64,000 bases of DNA, from positions 1,136,001 to 1,200,000 of the forward strand of contig JAIUJO010000141.1 in the NCBI GenBank assembly GCA_023846275.1, given 5' to 3'. Shown here piece after piece: positions 1-14,116 of this stretch. The position numbers were made by a program, and so were the translations under genes. Within the stretch, counting starts at the first letter, position 1. The number at the start of each line of letters is the position of its first letter. The notes under the pieces are model-generated. The model was given only the letters and a program-made list of their open reading frames with translations. It made no database searches and was not told the origin of the DNA. Source of the DNA: Vanilla planifolia. Its lineage: Eukaryota > Streptophyta > Magnoliopsida > Asparagales > Orchidaceae.

Positions 1-3000
1 TTTATTGTTTTACTTAATTTGGTTTTATTATCTTGAAACTTTAAATTTCTTATCTTGTAAGTTATATAGATCTTTGATTTTGTTGTCATATTATATTAAT
101 TTATCAAATTTTATGTTTACTATAACTGTACATAATGTTAAAATTATAATTTATTTCTATTTACGTTTTATAAATTTTGGTAATTAGCAAGAATTCATAA
201 TGAGGAGTAATTCAAAAAAGAACAAAATGTTGAAGGACTCATCTTAGCAAGCACCACCAAATTAATGATTTCTTTTTATGCTTTGAAACATCTTATAATG
301 TTTTGGCATGCTTTATGAGAACATTTTATTCATACCACATTTAAAGATAGAGGATATTGTAGACCACCTTCTTAGTATCTTAGAATGCAACCTTCCTCCA
401 TAATTTATTTAATTTCTTAAAATGTTTCACTTTTATTTATTTATATTATTATGAAGCTCTAATTTTATTCTTATAAGATCTTTAATTTTTTTATTTAGAT
501 ATATTATTTTGTAGTAATACCAATAGAGGTCTTTTTAATATGAAACAAACAATACTTACCTTATCTTAATGAGCTATATCTAATTATATAATTATCTTTA
601 TATCTTTAGAATATTTAATTTTCTAAAATTTTGGCTTATTCATGAGATTTCTTTATTTGATTCTTATTTGATGATAAAGAATGTTATACTTAATGTCTTT
701 AGTTCCTTGTTATCCACTCATTGAATTTATTTCATTTATTTGAATGTTTTTCTTATTTTAGTTATATTACTATGTAACTCTAAATTTCATCTACTGTCTT
801 ATTTAAGCAAGTCATTTTTTGTTATTAAACAATGTTATACCTTATGTCACTTTAGCTTTAAGATATATTTAGTTAATTTTAAGATATTTATTATTATTTT
901 CATTAGTGCATATTATTACATATTCATCATTATATTAACTTTAATACATCAAGCATCATTAAACTTAAGTTGATGGGTTCTATCTAATTACATATTCCTC
1001 TATTTATTTATAAATAATCAATTTCCCAAGTTCTTGGCATGCCTTGGTAAACTTTTTCAGTCACACTAAACTTTTTTCCAATTTTTCTTTGGCTTGGTTA
1101 TATTATTATGGAACTCAATTTTCTCTCTAAAGTAACATTTATATCAATTTGTTTTCGAAATATTAATATTATTCAATTAATTTAATTAAAATATAACATA
1201 TATTTAATTAATATAAAAATATTAATTTATTGTTATTTATGATTATTTATTTTTAAAAAATTATAGAAATTCTAAACAAGTTATGGTTAAGACAAAATAA
1301 GCATCATTTGCATCATCTAAATAATCTCTATCAAATTAAAAATTTATTTGCACCTTTTAAAATACTTCCTTTTAAATATTTGGTATGCATTTTGAGGCTT
1401 TTTGATTAATACTTAATTTTAAGATTAAGGTATCACAATAAATCTTCTTAATAACCTTGAATGCATCTTTGCAATATAATTTCTCTCAATTCTTTAAATT
1501 AGTTATTTTAATTTTGTCATATTACTTGGTACTCTAAATTTTTGTCATGTGATCTTTACATCACTTTGATTTGCTAATAATGCATTGCTTTTCTAGCGAG
1601 CTCCAATCTAGAGGAAACAAATTTCATTCAACTTATCTCAAAGAGTTTTATCCAATTAAACATTCATTATTATATTTTTAAATATTTTTATTTTTTAAGG
1701 TTTTGGGATATTTTATTAGACATTTTGATTCATTAATGATTTTGTAATTGATGATGTTACATTTGTTGTCCTCAATATCTTAGAATACAACACTCTCATT
1801 CTATTTAGTTAATTTCTTTTAATTTTTTTCCTTTGAATTTGTTACACCAGTATAAAAAAAAATTCTCCTATCATATGAACTTTATGTAACTTTTGTTGTG
1901 TTATATTAAATTATTTATTGTTATATATGCATATTTATTTTATTAATTAGTAATACTTTGCATTGATGCTTAATGGGGATAAAATAGTATCTTCGGACTT
2001 ATTCAGATGACTTCTAAGATATTAAAAAAATTTCTATGATTTAGAATATTTTATTTTTTGTTAAATTACCAACATAGTGATATTTTTATTTATTTAAAAT
2101 TTGATGATTAGGAATGTTATATACAATCTTTTCAGTATCTTTGAAAACACCTTTCCCATTTAATTTAGCTTCTTTTTTTTTGAAATGTTCCACTTTAATT
2201 TAGTTATATTACTATGTTACTCTAATCCTTTTATGATGTGTCATATATATTAGTTTGATTTTGTTACATTATTTTGCTTCAATATTTTGCATTTTAGCTT
2301 CATTATGTATTTATTTAATTTTATAATTAGTAATGCACTTTAATTTAAGTTTTTTTAGTTTGTTAATTTCTAGTAATTGTAAATGAAGTCTAACCAAGGA
2401 AAAACAAAAATTGTACTCAACATGATGGGCTCTATGAAACCTAATATTCATTTCCATAAATTTTGCTCAATTCTCTCCATATCATTGAAAGTTGCATTCT
2501 CAAAAAGTTTTGCTTAATCCCCTTAATATTTTTGAAAGCAACTTTGTCATACATGTTTTCCTATTTTTTCAATTCTTTTCATTTATTTTATTATAATTCT
2601 ATGAAAATATCACTCTTCTTCCTTTTGATGTTTACATTTATTTGGTTTGATTATATTACATTGCATAAATTTATCTTACTTCATCATTCATATATATTTA
2701 CTTAATAATTATTTAAAAAATTTATTATTATTTATGATTATTTAATATTGTGTTTTATAAATATTCCAAATGAGGCTGATTAAGAAAAAACAAACCTTGT
2801 TCGAATAATCTTGTTTAGATTTATCAAAATAATTTAAATTTCTAATTTTTATATTTTTCATTTTCTTTGATCTTGGCTCATTTTATGAGAAATTTTAATT
2901 CTTATTTCATTTGAGGATCAAGAATATCACACTTAATCTCTTAGTATCATAGAATTTAACTTTTCTATCTAATTTATATAATTAGTTCAAATTCTACACA

Positions 3001-3563
3001 TGAATTTTGTTATATTACCACACAACTATTTTTTTTATTTCATGTGACCTTTACATTACAATGATTTTTTATATTCAATCTTTTAATTTTTTTCATTTTT
3101 GCTTTAATTTTTTTAATTAATTTTAAAATAATATGTTATTTTTATTTGGGATTATATCTTTAAATTTGTAATAATTCAAATTGTGTTCCAATCATGGCTA
3201 AAAAAATGTTAGTTGACTCATCTAGATCAGGTCTATCTAATTTAATAGTCATTTTTTCAATTTCAAATAATTTTTTTGGCTTTTGTTAAAGCATTTTTAT
3301 TAGTTCATGATTTTTTCATTATGAACGTTACACTCAATCTCTCTAGTTTCTTTGAGTTTAACTTTCATATATAATATTTCTCATTTTCTAAATTTCCCAC
3401 ATCGAGTTCGTTATATTACTAAGAAATTAAAAAATCTCTTTTTAATTATAATATATATACACTTAATATTATATGAAAGTATTATATTTTATTTATGCTT
3501 ATTTAACTAGGTACCTTCCACTAACTCCAAAAGAGATATCTTTGACATGGAGCAATGTGCATT

Positions 3564-3790
3564 AAATTCATCCAAATAACCTTCAACAAATTAAGTATTA
3601 ATGTTAATTTTTTGAAATATTTTATTTTCTAAGGTTTTAGTAGGCTTTGTGAGACATTTTGATTCATACCAAATTTTTTGATTGAGGATTTAAAATAATA
3701 ACTCTATAGTATCTTGTTCTACTACTTTCTAAATGATTAAGATGAAACAAACATCATTTCACTCATATTAGTGAGATCTATCTAATTAAA
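3564..3790 (+). repeat. Shortened satellite A unit (about 190 bp between equivalent landmarks)
   Basis: Two successive CTCAT..TCTATC-type boxes lie only about 190 bp apart here instead of about 400 bp. The unit runs normally through the GATTCATACC and GTATCTTG boxes, then jumps directly to the AAGATGAAACAAACATCATT box. The double TTTGATTT..TTATATTAC segment and the dyad are missing. This looks like an internal deletion of roughly 200 bp. Confidence 0.6.
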
Positions 3791-6700
3791 TATTCATTTT
3801 AATATTCTTAGTTTTTTATTTCCCAAAGTTTTTCCATAATTTATGAGGTATTTAATTTGTACATAATTTAATGGCAAAAAGTGCTACACTTGATCTCTCC
3901 AATATCTTGGAGAGCAACATCTCTAAGACATCATCTCATTTCTAAAAAATGTTACACTTGATCTCCTTACTATGTAGCTCTAAATATCATTTTGTCTAAC
4001 ATTCACATTACAATGATTTTTATATATTAAATTACTTCAATTTATCTCATTTCAACTTTAATATAGTTTTTCTTACTAATTAAATAATAGTTCATTATTT
4101 TTTATGATAGTACGTTTTGGTTATTTGAAGATTTTATGGAGATCTATAAAAATTAATGATTCATTTTTACATTTATTATAGTTTAATATTCTTGGATTTT
4201 TACACCCATTATCTAACATTTCAATTTATAGCAGTGTTGATACTGGAGGACATTATGATCTCTATAAAACTTTGAAATTTAACTGTATCATGAAATTTAT
4301 CTCATTTTTTAATTGTTTTTCTTTTATTTTGTTATTTTATTATGATACACTAATTCTTTTCTCTTATGACCTTTACTTTTTTAAAATTTTATAGTATTTT
4401 TCTTTAATTTAACTCATTTGAATTATAATATATATTTATAGTATTAAAAATAATAGTTTATTTTCCATATAAGTTGATTACTTTGGAAATTTATGGCAAT
4501 TCCAAACAATGTTTGATAAAAAATAAAGGAACAATTTATTATTATTTATGTTTTTTTACTTTGTTGAGTCACAATAATTCCAAATAATGTCCAATTATGG
4601 CAAACTAAATGTTATTGGACTCTTCTCCATGAGTTGAATCAAATATTTATTTTAGTTATTTTTAAATATTTTATTTTCAAAAGTTTTTGCATGCTTTATA
4701 ATGTATTTTTATTTCTGCTTAATTTGATAATCGAGTAGGTTATACTTATTCTCCATAGTATCAAGGAATATAACTTTCCCATTCAATTAATCTAATTTAT
4801 TCAAAGTTTTTCATTTGATTTTATTAAATTACTATCTAATTATAAATAATCTCTCCTATTAATTTTCCACCACTTTAATTTTGTAATATAATATTATTTC
4901 AATTTATCACATTTTAGGTTTAATATTTATTTTCTTAATATTGAAATATTTATTTTTTATTATTTATTTTAATTTATATTAGTAATTCATGATAATCATA
5001 AACAAGATTTAGTTGGGATGAAATGAACATGTTCAGACTTATCTCAAGTGTTCTATCCAATAAAACATTAATTTCAATATTCCAAAAAATTAATTTTTAT
5101 ATGTTTTCGATGATTTATAAGGCACTTTGCAACATTAATTAGGAATTCAACTTTTCCATATACTTAATCTCATTTCTCCAAATTCTTTGCATTGATTTAG
5201 TTATAGTACTATGCAACACTATGACTTTTCTTATGTGTCCTTTACGTCACTTTAATTTTTTTTTATTATATAGATTCAAGTTTTATCATTTTTAATTTTA
5301 AAAATATTCACATAAGATTAAAATAATAATCATTATTATCTATGTGCGTTTTGTTTGGTAATAGGTAGTAATTCTAAACAAGAAGATAAAAGAAACATAA
5401 TTTGACACATCTTAATGATTTATAACAAATTAAATATTCTTATTTGTTTTTCTAAAAATTTTATTTTCTAATGGTTTTTTGCAACTTTTGAGACATTTTA
5501 TTCATTGCTATTTTTATGACCAGGGTGTTACACTCAAGCTCCTTAGTGTCTTTATTGCAATATTCTCATACAAGTTATCTTTTTTTTCAAATATTTTAAC
5601 TTGAATTTATTATATTACTTTTAAAATATAATTCTCCTATTACATGACAATAAATTTCTTGAATTTATGTTATTACAAATTGATTATATATTTATTAAAC
5701 ATTAAAATATTAATGTGTTTTTATTTATGAATACTTATTTAGTTAATTCATAGTCATTCGAAATGAGGTCAATTAGAGATGATACAAATATTGTGTAACT
5801 CATCTTGATGAATTATATTAGACTAAATATTAAATATTATACTTCTAAATATTTTATTTCATTGGTTTTCAACATGATTTATTAGAATTTTTTTATTAAT
5901 GCCTAACTTTATGATTGAATATGTCACACTTGATCTCCTTTATATTTAACAATGTGACTTTATCATACAATTTATCCCATTATTTAAATATTATACTTTG
6001 ATTTATTTATACTACTATGTAACTCTAAATCTCATCTATTATGAACGTTACATAACTTTATTTTAGCAATATTAAATTACTTAAATTTATCTCATTTCAA
6101 CTTTAATGTATATTTAGTATTGTAATTTGTAGTAATTAAAAAGTAGGCCATATAGAGATGAAACAACAATTGTTGAACTCATCCTGACTATCTCTACCTA
6201 ATCATATATTTATTTGAAATTTTTAAATATTTTATTTTCAAGGGTTTATACATGCTTTATGAATATTTTGATTCATAATTATTTTGATGATCAATGATGT
6301 TATGCTCAATCTTTTTAGGGTCTTAGAATTAAACTTTCTCAAAAATTGTCTTACTTCTTCAAAAGTTTTCCATTGATTTAACTATACTACTATGTAAATC
6401 TCAAACAATGTTACTATAACCTTTAAATTACTTTATTTCGATTATATTATATTCCTTTAGTTTATCCAATTCGATCTTTAAGATTTTTTTTAATTAATTT
6501 TAAAATGATAATTTATTATAATTTCTTCTTTTTGTTTTTGTAATTTATAGTAATACTAAGCAAGCACTAATTGAGACCAAAGAATTTCCATTACATTCAA
6601 CTTGATGATCGTTATTTAATTATGTATCTATATCTATAACTTTAAATATTTTATTTTCCATTATTTTCATATGTTTTATAAGGAAATTAGATTCATACCT

Positions 6701-8153
6701 GATTTGATGGTGGATGATGTTACACTCAATCGTCATAGTACATTAAAATGATAGATTCCTATAAAACTTATGTCATTTCATCAAATTATTTATTTTGAAA
6801 TGGTTGTATTACTATGTAATTCTATGTATTATCTCTTGTGACTTTTGCATTTCGTTGATTTGGTTATATTATATTTTTTCAATTTTTCTTATATTAACTT
6901 TGATATATGTTGACTTGAAATTAAAATAACAATTTATTTTTATTTACCCTCAGTTAAAATTTTAATTCTTAGTAATTAAAAAATTAATCAATCGAGAAAA
7001 ACAAACTTGGCATGTATCAAAATTTATGCAATTTAATTTTTATGTTGAAAATTAATTTACTAATTTTTTAATATTTTATTAATTACGAACTTGGCATGCT
7101 TTAAGAGTAATTTTGATACATAAATTATTTTATGATTGAGGATATTCCACTTGATTTTTTTTTAGTATCTTGGAATGTAATAGTTTTGTACAATTTAGTT
7201 CATTTCTTTAAATTTTTTTTAAACTTGGTTATATTACAATGAAATGGTAATTCTTCAATCATGTAACTTTATGTTACTTCAATTTTATAAATTTACATTG
7301 TTTCAACTTAACTCATTTTATATTTTATATATCTTAATTTTTATTAAGATAATAATTTACTTTTATTTCTACTTACTAACATTGGTAGTTCATAGTAATT
7401 CTAAACAAAGTCTGATCGACGCAAGGAAGACAACGTTGAACATGTGTCAAAATGCTTTGTCTAATTAAACATCTTTTTTCTTTTATTAAATATTTTATTT
7501 TTCAGATTTTGTCATGCTTTATGAGGTATTTTTATTTATATCATAATTGAAGATAAAAGATAGAACTATTAATCTCTATAGTATCTTAAAATGCAACTTT
7601 TGCATCTAATTTACCTGATATCTTCAAGTTTTCCATTTAGATTTAGTTATGACTATGAAACTATAATTCTCTCCTCATGTCTCCTTTTAATCACTTTGAT
7701 TTATTCATATTATATTGTTTAAAATTATCTCATTTTAACTTTAATTTAAATTTTAATTAAAATAATATTTTATATTTTTATTATTAAATTTAGTGATTAA
7801 TAATAATTCCAATTGATGTCTACTTAAGATGAAAAAATTTTCGTTTGACTTTTCTCAACTAGCCATATTTAATTAAATTTCATGGTTTTTGCATACTTTA
7901 TTAGAAATTTTCATTGCATTTTCTTTGATGATTAAGGATGTCACACATTGCCATAACAACATTTTGGAATGGCACTTTCTAATATAATTTATCTCATTTC
8001 TTCACAATTTGGCATTAATTAAGTTATAATATTATCTTACTCTAAACTTACTATGTTTTGACCCTTACATCGCATTCACTTGGTTATAATATATTGGTCA
8101 AATTTATTTCATTTTAGCTATTATATATATTCTTTCCTTATCATCAATGTAAT

Positions 8154-8213
8154 AGTTTATTCTAATTTATCATTTTTACTTAAATAGTTTATTTCTAATT
8201 TATCATTTCTTAC
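8154..8213 (+). repeat. Local 32-bp tandem duplication inside satellite A
   Basis: AGTTTATTCTAATTTATCAT at 8,154 is followed about 32 bp later by AGTTTATTTCTAATTTATCAT. The usual CTCATC..TCTATC part of the monomer is not found right after it. The sequence re-enters the monomer at the TTATTTGGTTATATTAC box near 8,270, so a rearrangement accompanies the duplication. Confidence 0.55.
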
Positions 8214-11200
8214 ATTTGAATGCTACATTGAAGAAAAATGTATCTCATGTTTTCAACCACTTTGTTTTTTATTTGGTTATATTACAATGAAACACCAAAT
8301 CTCCTCTTGCGTGACCATTACATTGCCTCACTTTAGTTATATTATACTACTTCAATATATCTCATTTAAGAATTAATATTTTTTTATTAAAAATAAAACA
8401 ATATTTTATTTTTATTTATGCATTTTACTTTGGCATTTTGTAAGAATTCCAAATGAGATTTGGTCGAGATGAAATAAGCATTATTTAACTCTTGTAGTCA
8501 TGCTCTATCCATTTAAGTATTTATTATTAAATTATTTTAGTATTTTATTTTTAAATATTTTGGAAAATTTATGCGACCTTTTGATTATTATTTAATTTTA
8601 ATATTGAGGATGTATTTCTTGATCTCCTTAATATCTTTGAATGTAATTTTCTTATACAATTTATCTCATTTTATTCAAATGTTTTTATTGATTTGGTTAT
8701 AGAATTACACAACTCTAAATCACATCTTATATGACCTTTACTTCTTTTTTGTTTAGTTATGTTATATTATATAATTTATATCATTGCTTCTTTGAGTTTG
8801 TTTAATTAATACTAAAATACTATTTAGTTATTATTTTTTAATTTTTATTAGAGAATTTGTAATAATTTCAAATGATGTTTAATCAATCTGATGTAAATAT
8901 CATTGGACCCATCTTGATGATCTTTATTAATTAAATATTAATTTTTATGTCATTAAATGTTTTATTTTTTATGCTCTTTGCATGCTTAATGAATCCTTTC
9001 AATTTACACTTGATTTTACAAACAATAATGTTACTTTGCATCTCAACATTCTGCCTCACAATTTGGCTATTTTATAGAAGCTTTTTAATTTTTATTTTAT
9101 TATATTACTATAAAACACTAATTCTACTCTCATGTGATTCACACATCATTTTGATTTGGTTAAATCACATTTCTTCAATTTATCTCACTAAAGATTTATT
9201 ATATATTTTGTTAATATAAAAATAACAATTCATTTTTTTGTTATTTGTTTTTGTAATTTGCAGTAATTTTGAAAAAGGTCCTATTAACATAAAACAAACA
9301 TCATCGCTCTAATTGCAATAAGCTCCATCAAATTAAATGTTAACCTATATATTTTTTATATTTAATTATTTGATTAGGATAGCCTTATCAGATATTTCAT
9401 TTTGCACCTGATTTGATAGTTTAAAATGTTACATAGGATTTTGTTATAACTTGAAAAGCAATTTTTCCTGTAAAATTTATCTCATTTCTTCTACATTTTC
9501 ACATTGATTTTCTTATATTTATAGAAAACTATAATTCTCCACTCTCATTATAGTTACATGTCATTGATTTTTTATATTACAATATTTTTAATTGACATTA
9601 TTATAGATTTAAGACTTTTTTTGTAAATACTAAAAGAATTGTTTGTGTTTGCTTATGTTTTTAATTCATAATAACTACAAATGAGTTCTTTACAAGATGA
9701 AACAAACATTTTTTACCTATCTTGATGTGTTTTATCCAAATAAATATTAATTTTATATTTTACAATATTTTAATTTCTTGTGTTTCAGTACTTTTATAAG
9801 GTTTTATTATTAGTGCCTCACTTTAAGGTGGTTATGCTTGTTCTCTTTAATATCTTGCAATGTAACTTTCTCATAAAATTTATCTCATTTTTTAAGATTA
9901 GTTTTTGTCTTGTTATGTTACTACTAAACTCTAATTTAGCTCTCCAATGGTTTTTATTCCACTTTTAATTTTTTATTATATTACTATAATTTACATCACT
10001 TAATTATTAAAATATATTTAGTTGATGTTTAAATAATAGTTAACTAATATTTATGACTAATTAATTTAGTAATTCATTGTAATTCTAAAAGTGGTACGAT
10101 TGAGACAAACAAAAATCATTCTTCTCAACTTGACAAGCTTTATCGAATTTACTATTCATTTCTTTATTTTTTTTAAAATATTTTTTATTTTATTATTTTT
10201 TTGCATGCATTATTTGAAAATTTAATTTGTATAAAATTTGATAATAGTAGATGTTAAAATTGATCTCCTTTGTATCTTGGAATATAACTTTACCTTAAAT
10301 TTTATCTCATTTTTTTAAATTTTTTTATATATTTGCTTATATGACTATGAAAATCTTAATCTCTTATAGTGTGACCTCTAGAAGACTTTGATGTTGTTAA
10401 AATTCTTTACTTTAATTTATCTCATTTCAATATGAATATATAGTTAATTAACATGAAAAAAAAATTTATGAATATTTAAATTTAATTACATTTTTAAATT
10501 ACTTTAATTTGGATATAGTATTTTACTTTTACTATCACAATTCATCTTTAATATATATTTACTTAATATTAAAATAATATTTATTATTAATATTTAATTA
10601 TTTTAGTAATTCAATATAATTCTAAATGAGAAATAATTAATAAGAAATTAATTTTGTTGGAATCATCTTAAAGTTCTCTATCAAATTAAATATTTTTTTA
10701 ATTATTTTAAATGTTATACTTCTTGAGTTTTTGGATTCCTTATGAGAAAATTTGATTCGTACCTTACATGATGATCAAGGTTGTTAACCTTTATCTCTTT
10801 AGCATCTTGGAAAGTAACTTTCGAATAGAACTTATTATATTTTTTTAAAGTTTTTTCACTTTGACTTGGTCATATTATTATATAACTTTGAATCTTCTCT
10901 TATATGACCTTTACATCACTTTTTTTTTGTTATACTAGATGGGTTTAACCTATCTTATTTTTGTTTTAACATATGTTTACCTAATGTAAAAATAATAATT
11001 TATAATTATTTAGGCATATTAGTTTTGTAATTCATAATAATTCTAAATGATGTCTAATTGAGTTAAAAAAAATCATTTGAATTGTCACACTGTGTTTATT
11101 TAATTTAATTTTGAAATTTTTAGACTTTTTTGTGGGATTTAGCAAACTTTACTAGGTATTTTTACTCATATCTCACTTAACTATAAAAGATATTACATTC

Positions 11201-14096
11201 AATCTCCTTAATACGTTGGGATACAACTTTTTGATTAAATTTATTAAATGTTTTGGAGAGTAAATTGTTAATTTGATTATGCTATTAAACGTTTATTCTC
11301 TTTTCATGTGATCATTATATGTAATTGATTTGGTAACATTATGGTACTTGAATTTAACATATTTCTATTTTAGTATATCTTATTTTAATATTAAAATATT
11401 GATTAATTATTATTTCAACTTAACTCATTTCGTCATTCATAGTAATACTACACAAGTGTTAATTCTGATGAAATGAACTTTAGTGAACTCATCTTGATGA
11501 GTTTTATCAAATTAAATATTTATTTTTCAATTTTAAAATGTTAAATATGTTAGGATTTTGAAATGTTTTACAAGGCAGTTTCATTCGTACCTAATTAGCT
11601 AATGAAATTTGTTATACATGATTTCCTCATAATGTTGAGATGCAATATTTCTGTCAAAATATTTCTCAATTTATAAATTTTTTGTGTTGATATTTTTATG
11701 TTGCAATGTAAATTTTTAATCTCCTCTCATGTGACCTTCGTATTGCTTTTATTAGTTTATATTACGTCGCTACAATTTTATCATTTCAACTTCAATATTT
11801 TCCTACATCAAATTAAAATAATTTTTTCTCATTTACTATGGTAATTTCTAGTAATGTAAAAATGAGGTTCAATTAAGACAAAACAAACATGATCATCTCG
11901 TCTTAACGAACTCAATCTATTTTATTTATATTTTTGTAATTATTTTTATTTTAATGGGACTAGCACTCTTAAAGAATCTTTTTGATTTGTACTTGATATG
12001 ATGATAGAGGAAGATACACTCGATGTCCTTGGTATCGTTGAATATAACATTCATTTCAAAATAATCACATTTCTTTAAATATTGAAGTTCAATTTAATTA
12101 TATTACTATTAAACCCATATTCTCTAATAATGAGACATTTACATTACTTTGATTTTGTTAAAATATGTCAATTATATTTATGTCATTTTTGCTTTTTATT
12201 ATATATTAACTTATTATTAAATTACTAATTAATTATTATTTAACTTCATTTACTTAAGTGATCTTTGATAATTCTAAGTGACGTTTGATTGACAAGAAAT
12301 AAAAGTTTTTGAATTTTTTATTTTTTTAATTTCTAAAGTTTTTGCACACTTTATAAGTAATTTTAATTCACTCTGAAGATAATGGTAAAAAAATGTTGCA
12401 TTCGATCTATTTAATAACTTGGAACTCAACTTTCTCATATGATTTTGCTAAATTTTCAAAATTTTCAATTTCAATTTCCTATGTTATTATGAATCTCTTA
12501 TTACCATTCACTACTACCCTTTTTCTTACTTGGATTTGTTATATTTTATTGCTTCAACTTATCTAATTTTTGTATTAATATATTTTTACCAAATTTTCAA
12601 ATAACAATTTATTGTAATTTTTTCTTATTCACTTTGTTAGCACATAGAAATTCTAAATGATGTGCGATTAAGAAGAAATGAGTGTTATTGGACTCAGCTC
12701 GACAAGCTCTATTTAATTAGATATTGATCTTTATTATTTTATATGTTTCATTTTTAATAGATTTCACATTTTAAGAGATATTTTGATTCATATATGATAT
12801 TTTTATTAAGGATGTTACATTTGAACTCTTTAGCATCTTCGAACACAACTTTCCTATGTAATATATCACATTTCTAAAAATTTTGGTATTGATTTTCTTT
12901 TACTACTATAGACATCTAATTCTCCCCTAAATTCATTATTATATTTCTTTTTTTGGCAATATTAACTTTTTTTTATTTTTCTATTAGAACTTTAATAAAT
13001 ATATAGTTAATATTAAAATACTAAGTTATTATTATCTTCTTTATAAATTTGTTAATGTGAAAACGTGAAATTATTTTTATTAATTTAATAAATTATTATT
13101 TACTTGATCTTCGATGTATATTGGAAGGCAAGTTTCTCATATATATTAACCCATTCTCTAAGTTTCTTGTTTCAATTAATTTATTTTATATTTTAATTTT
13201 AAATCTTCTCTAGTGCGAATATTTCATTTAATTTTATAATATTACAATTTTTCAATTTAACTCATTTCTTCTTTAATATATATTTACTTAATAATAAAAT
13301 AGTAATTTTTCTATTAATGCTTGTTTATTTCTGTGATTCATTATAATTGAAAATGAGGTCCTATTGAAACATAAAAGGCTTTGGTCTCATGTTGACAAGC
13401 TTCATCAAATACATTTTCATTTTTTATATATTTAAATTTATTTTTTGAGATTATTTACATATTGCAATGCATTTTTTATTTGTACCAATTTTGGAGATGA
13501 AGGATGCTGCACGCAATCTCCTCAATATCTTGGAACATAGTTTACCAAAAACTTTTATCACATTTCTTAACACTTTTCACCTTGGTTTGGTTATATTACT
13601 AAGGATTTTATTTCTCACATCTTGCATGATTTAAGTTACCTTAAATTGGTTGTATTGTTTTGCATCAGTTTATCTCATTTGTGTACTATTATATTTTTAC
13701 TTAAAATTAGAATAATAATTAATTTTTATTTAAGGTTTCTTATGTTTATAATTTGCAATAATTCCAATCGAGGAGCTATTGAGAGGAAATAACTGTCTTT
13801 GGGCACAATATGCCTAAATATAAATAAGAAAATTATTTTATATTTTTAAATATTTTTTATGGTTGATCATTTTATGAGAAATTTTGACTCATACTTAATT
13901 TGATGATCAAAGATGTTACACTTGATCTCCTAAGTATTGTGGCAGGAAACTTTCCTATTAAATTTATCTCAATTCTTCAAATTTTTTTTTTGATTTGATT
14001 ATATTTCTTTAAACCTCTAATCCTCCTCTCGTTTAACCAATGCATCAGTTTGATTGTCCTATGTCATATTACTTCAAATTATCTTTTTTCAACAAT

Positions 14097-14116
14097 AATA
14101 TATATATATATATATA
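14097..14116. repeat. (AT)n microsatellite within satellite A
   Basis: This is an uninterrupted AT dinucleotide tract of about 20 bp. It sits at the TTTAATATATATTTACTTAATATT position of the monomer and appears to be an expansion of that box. Confidence 0.9.
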
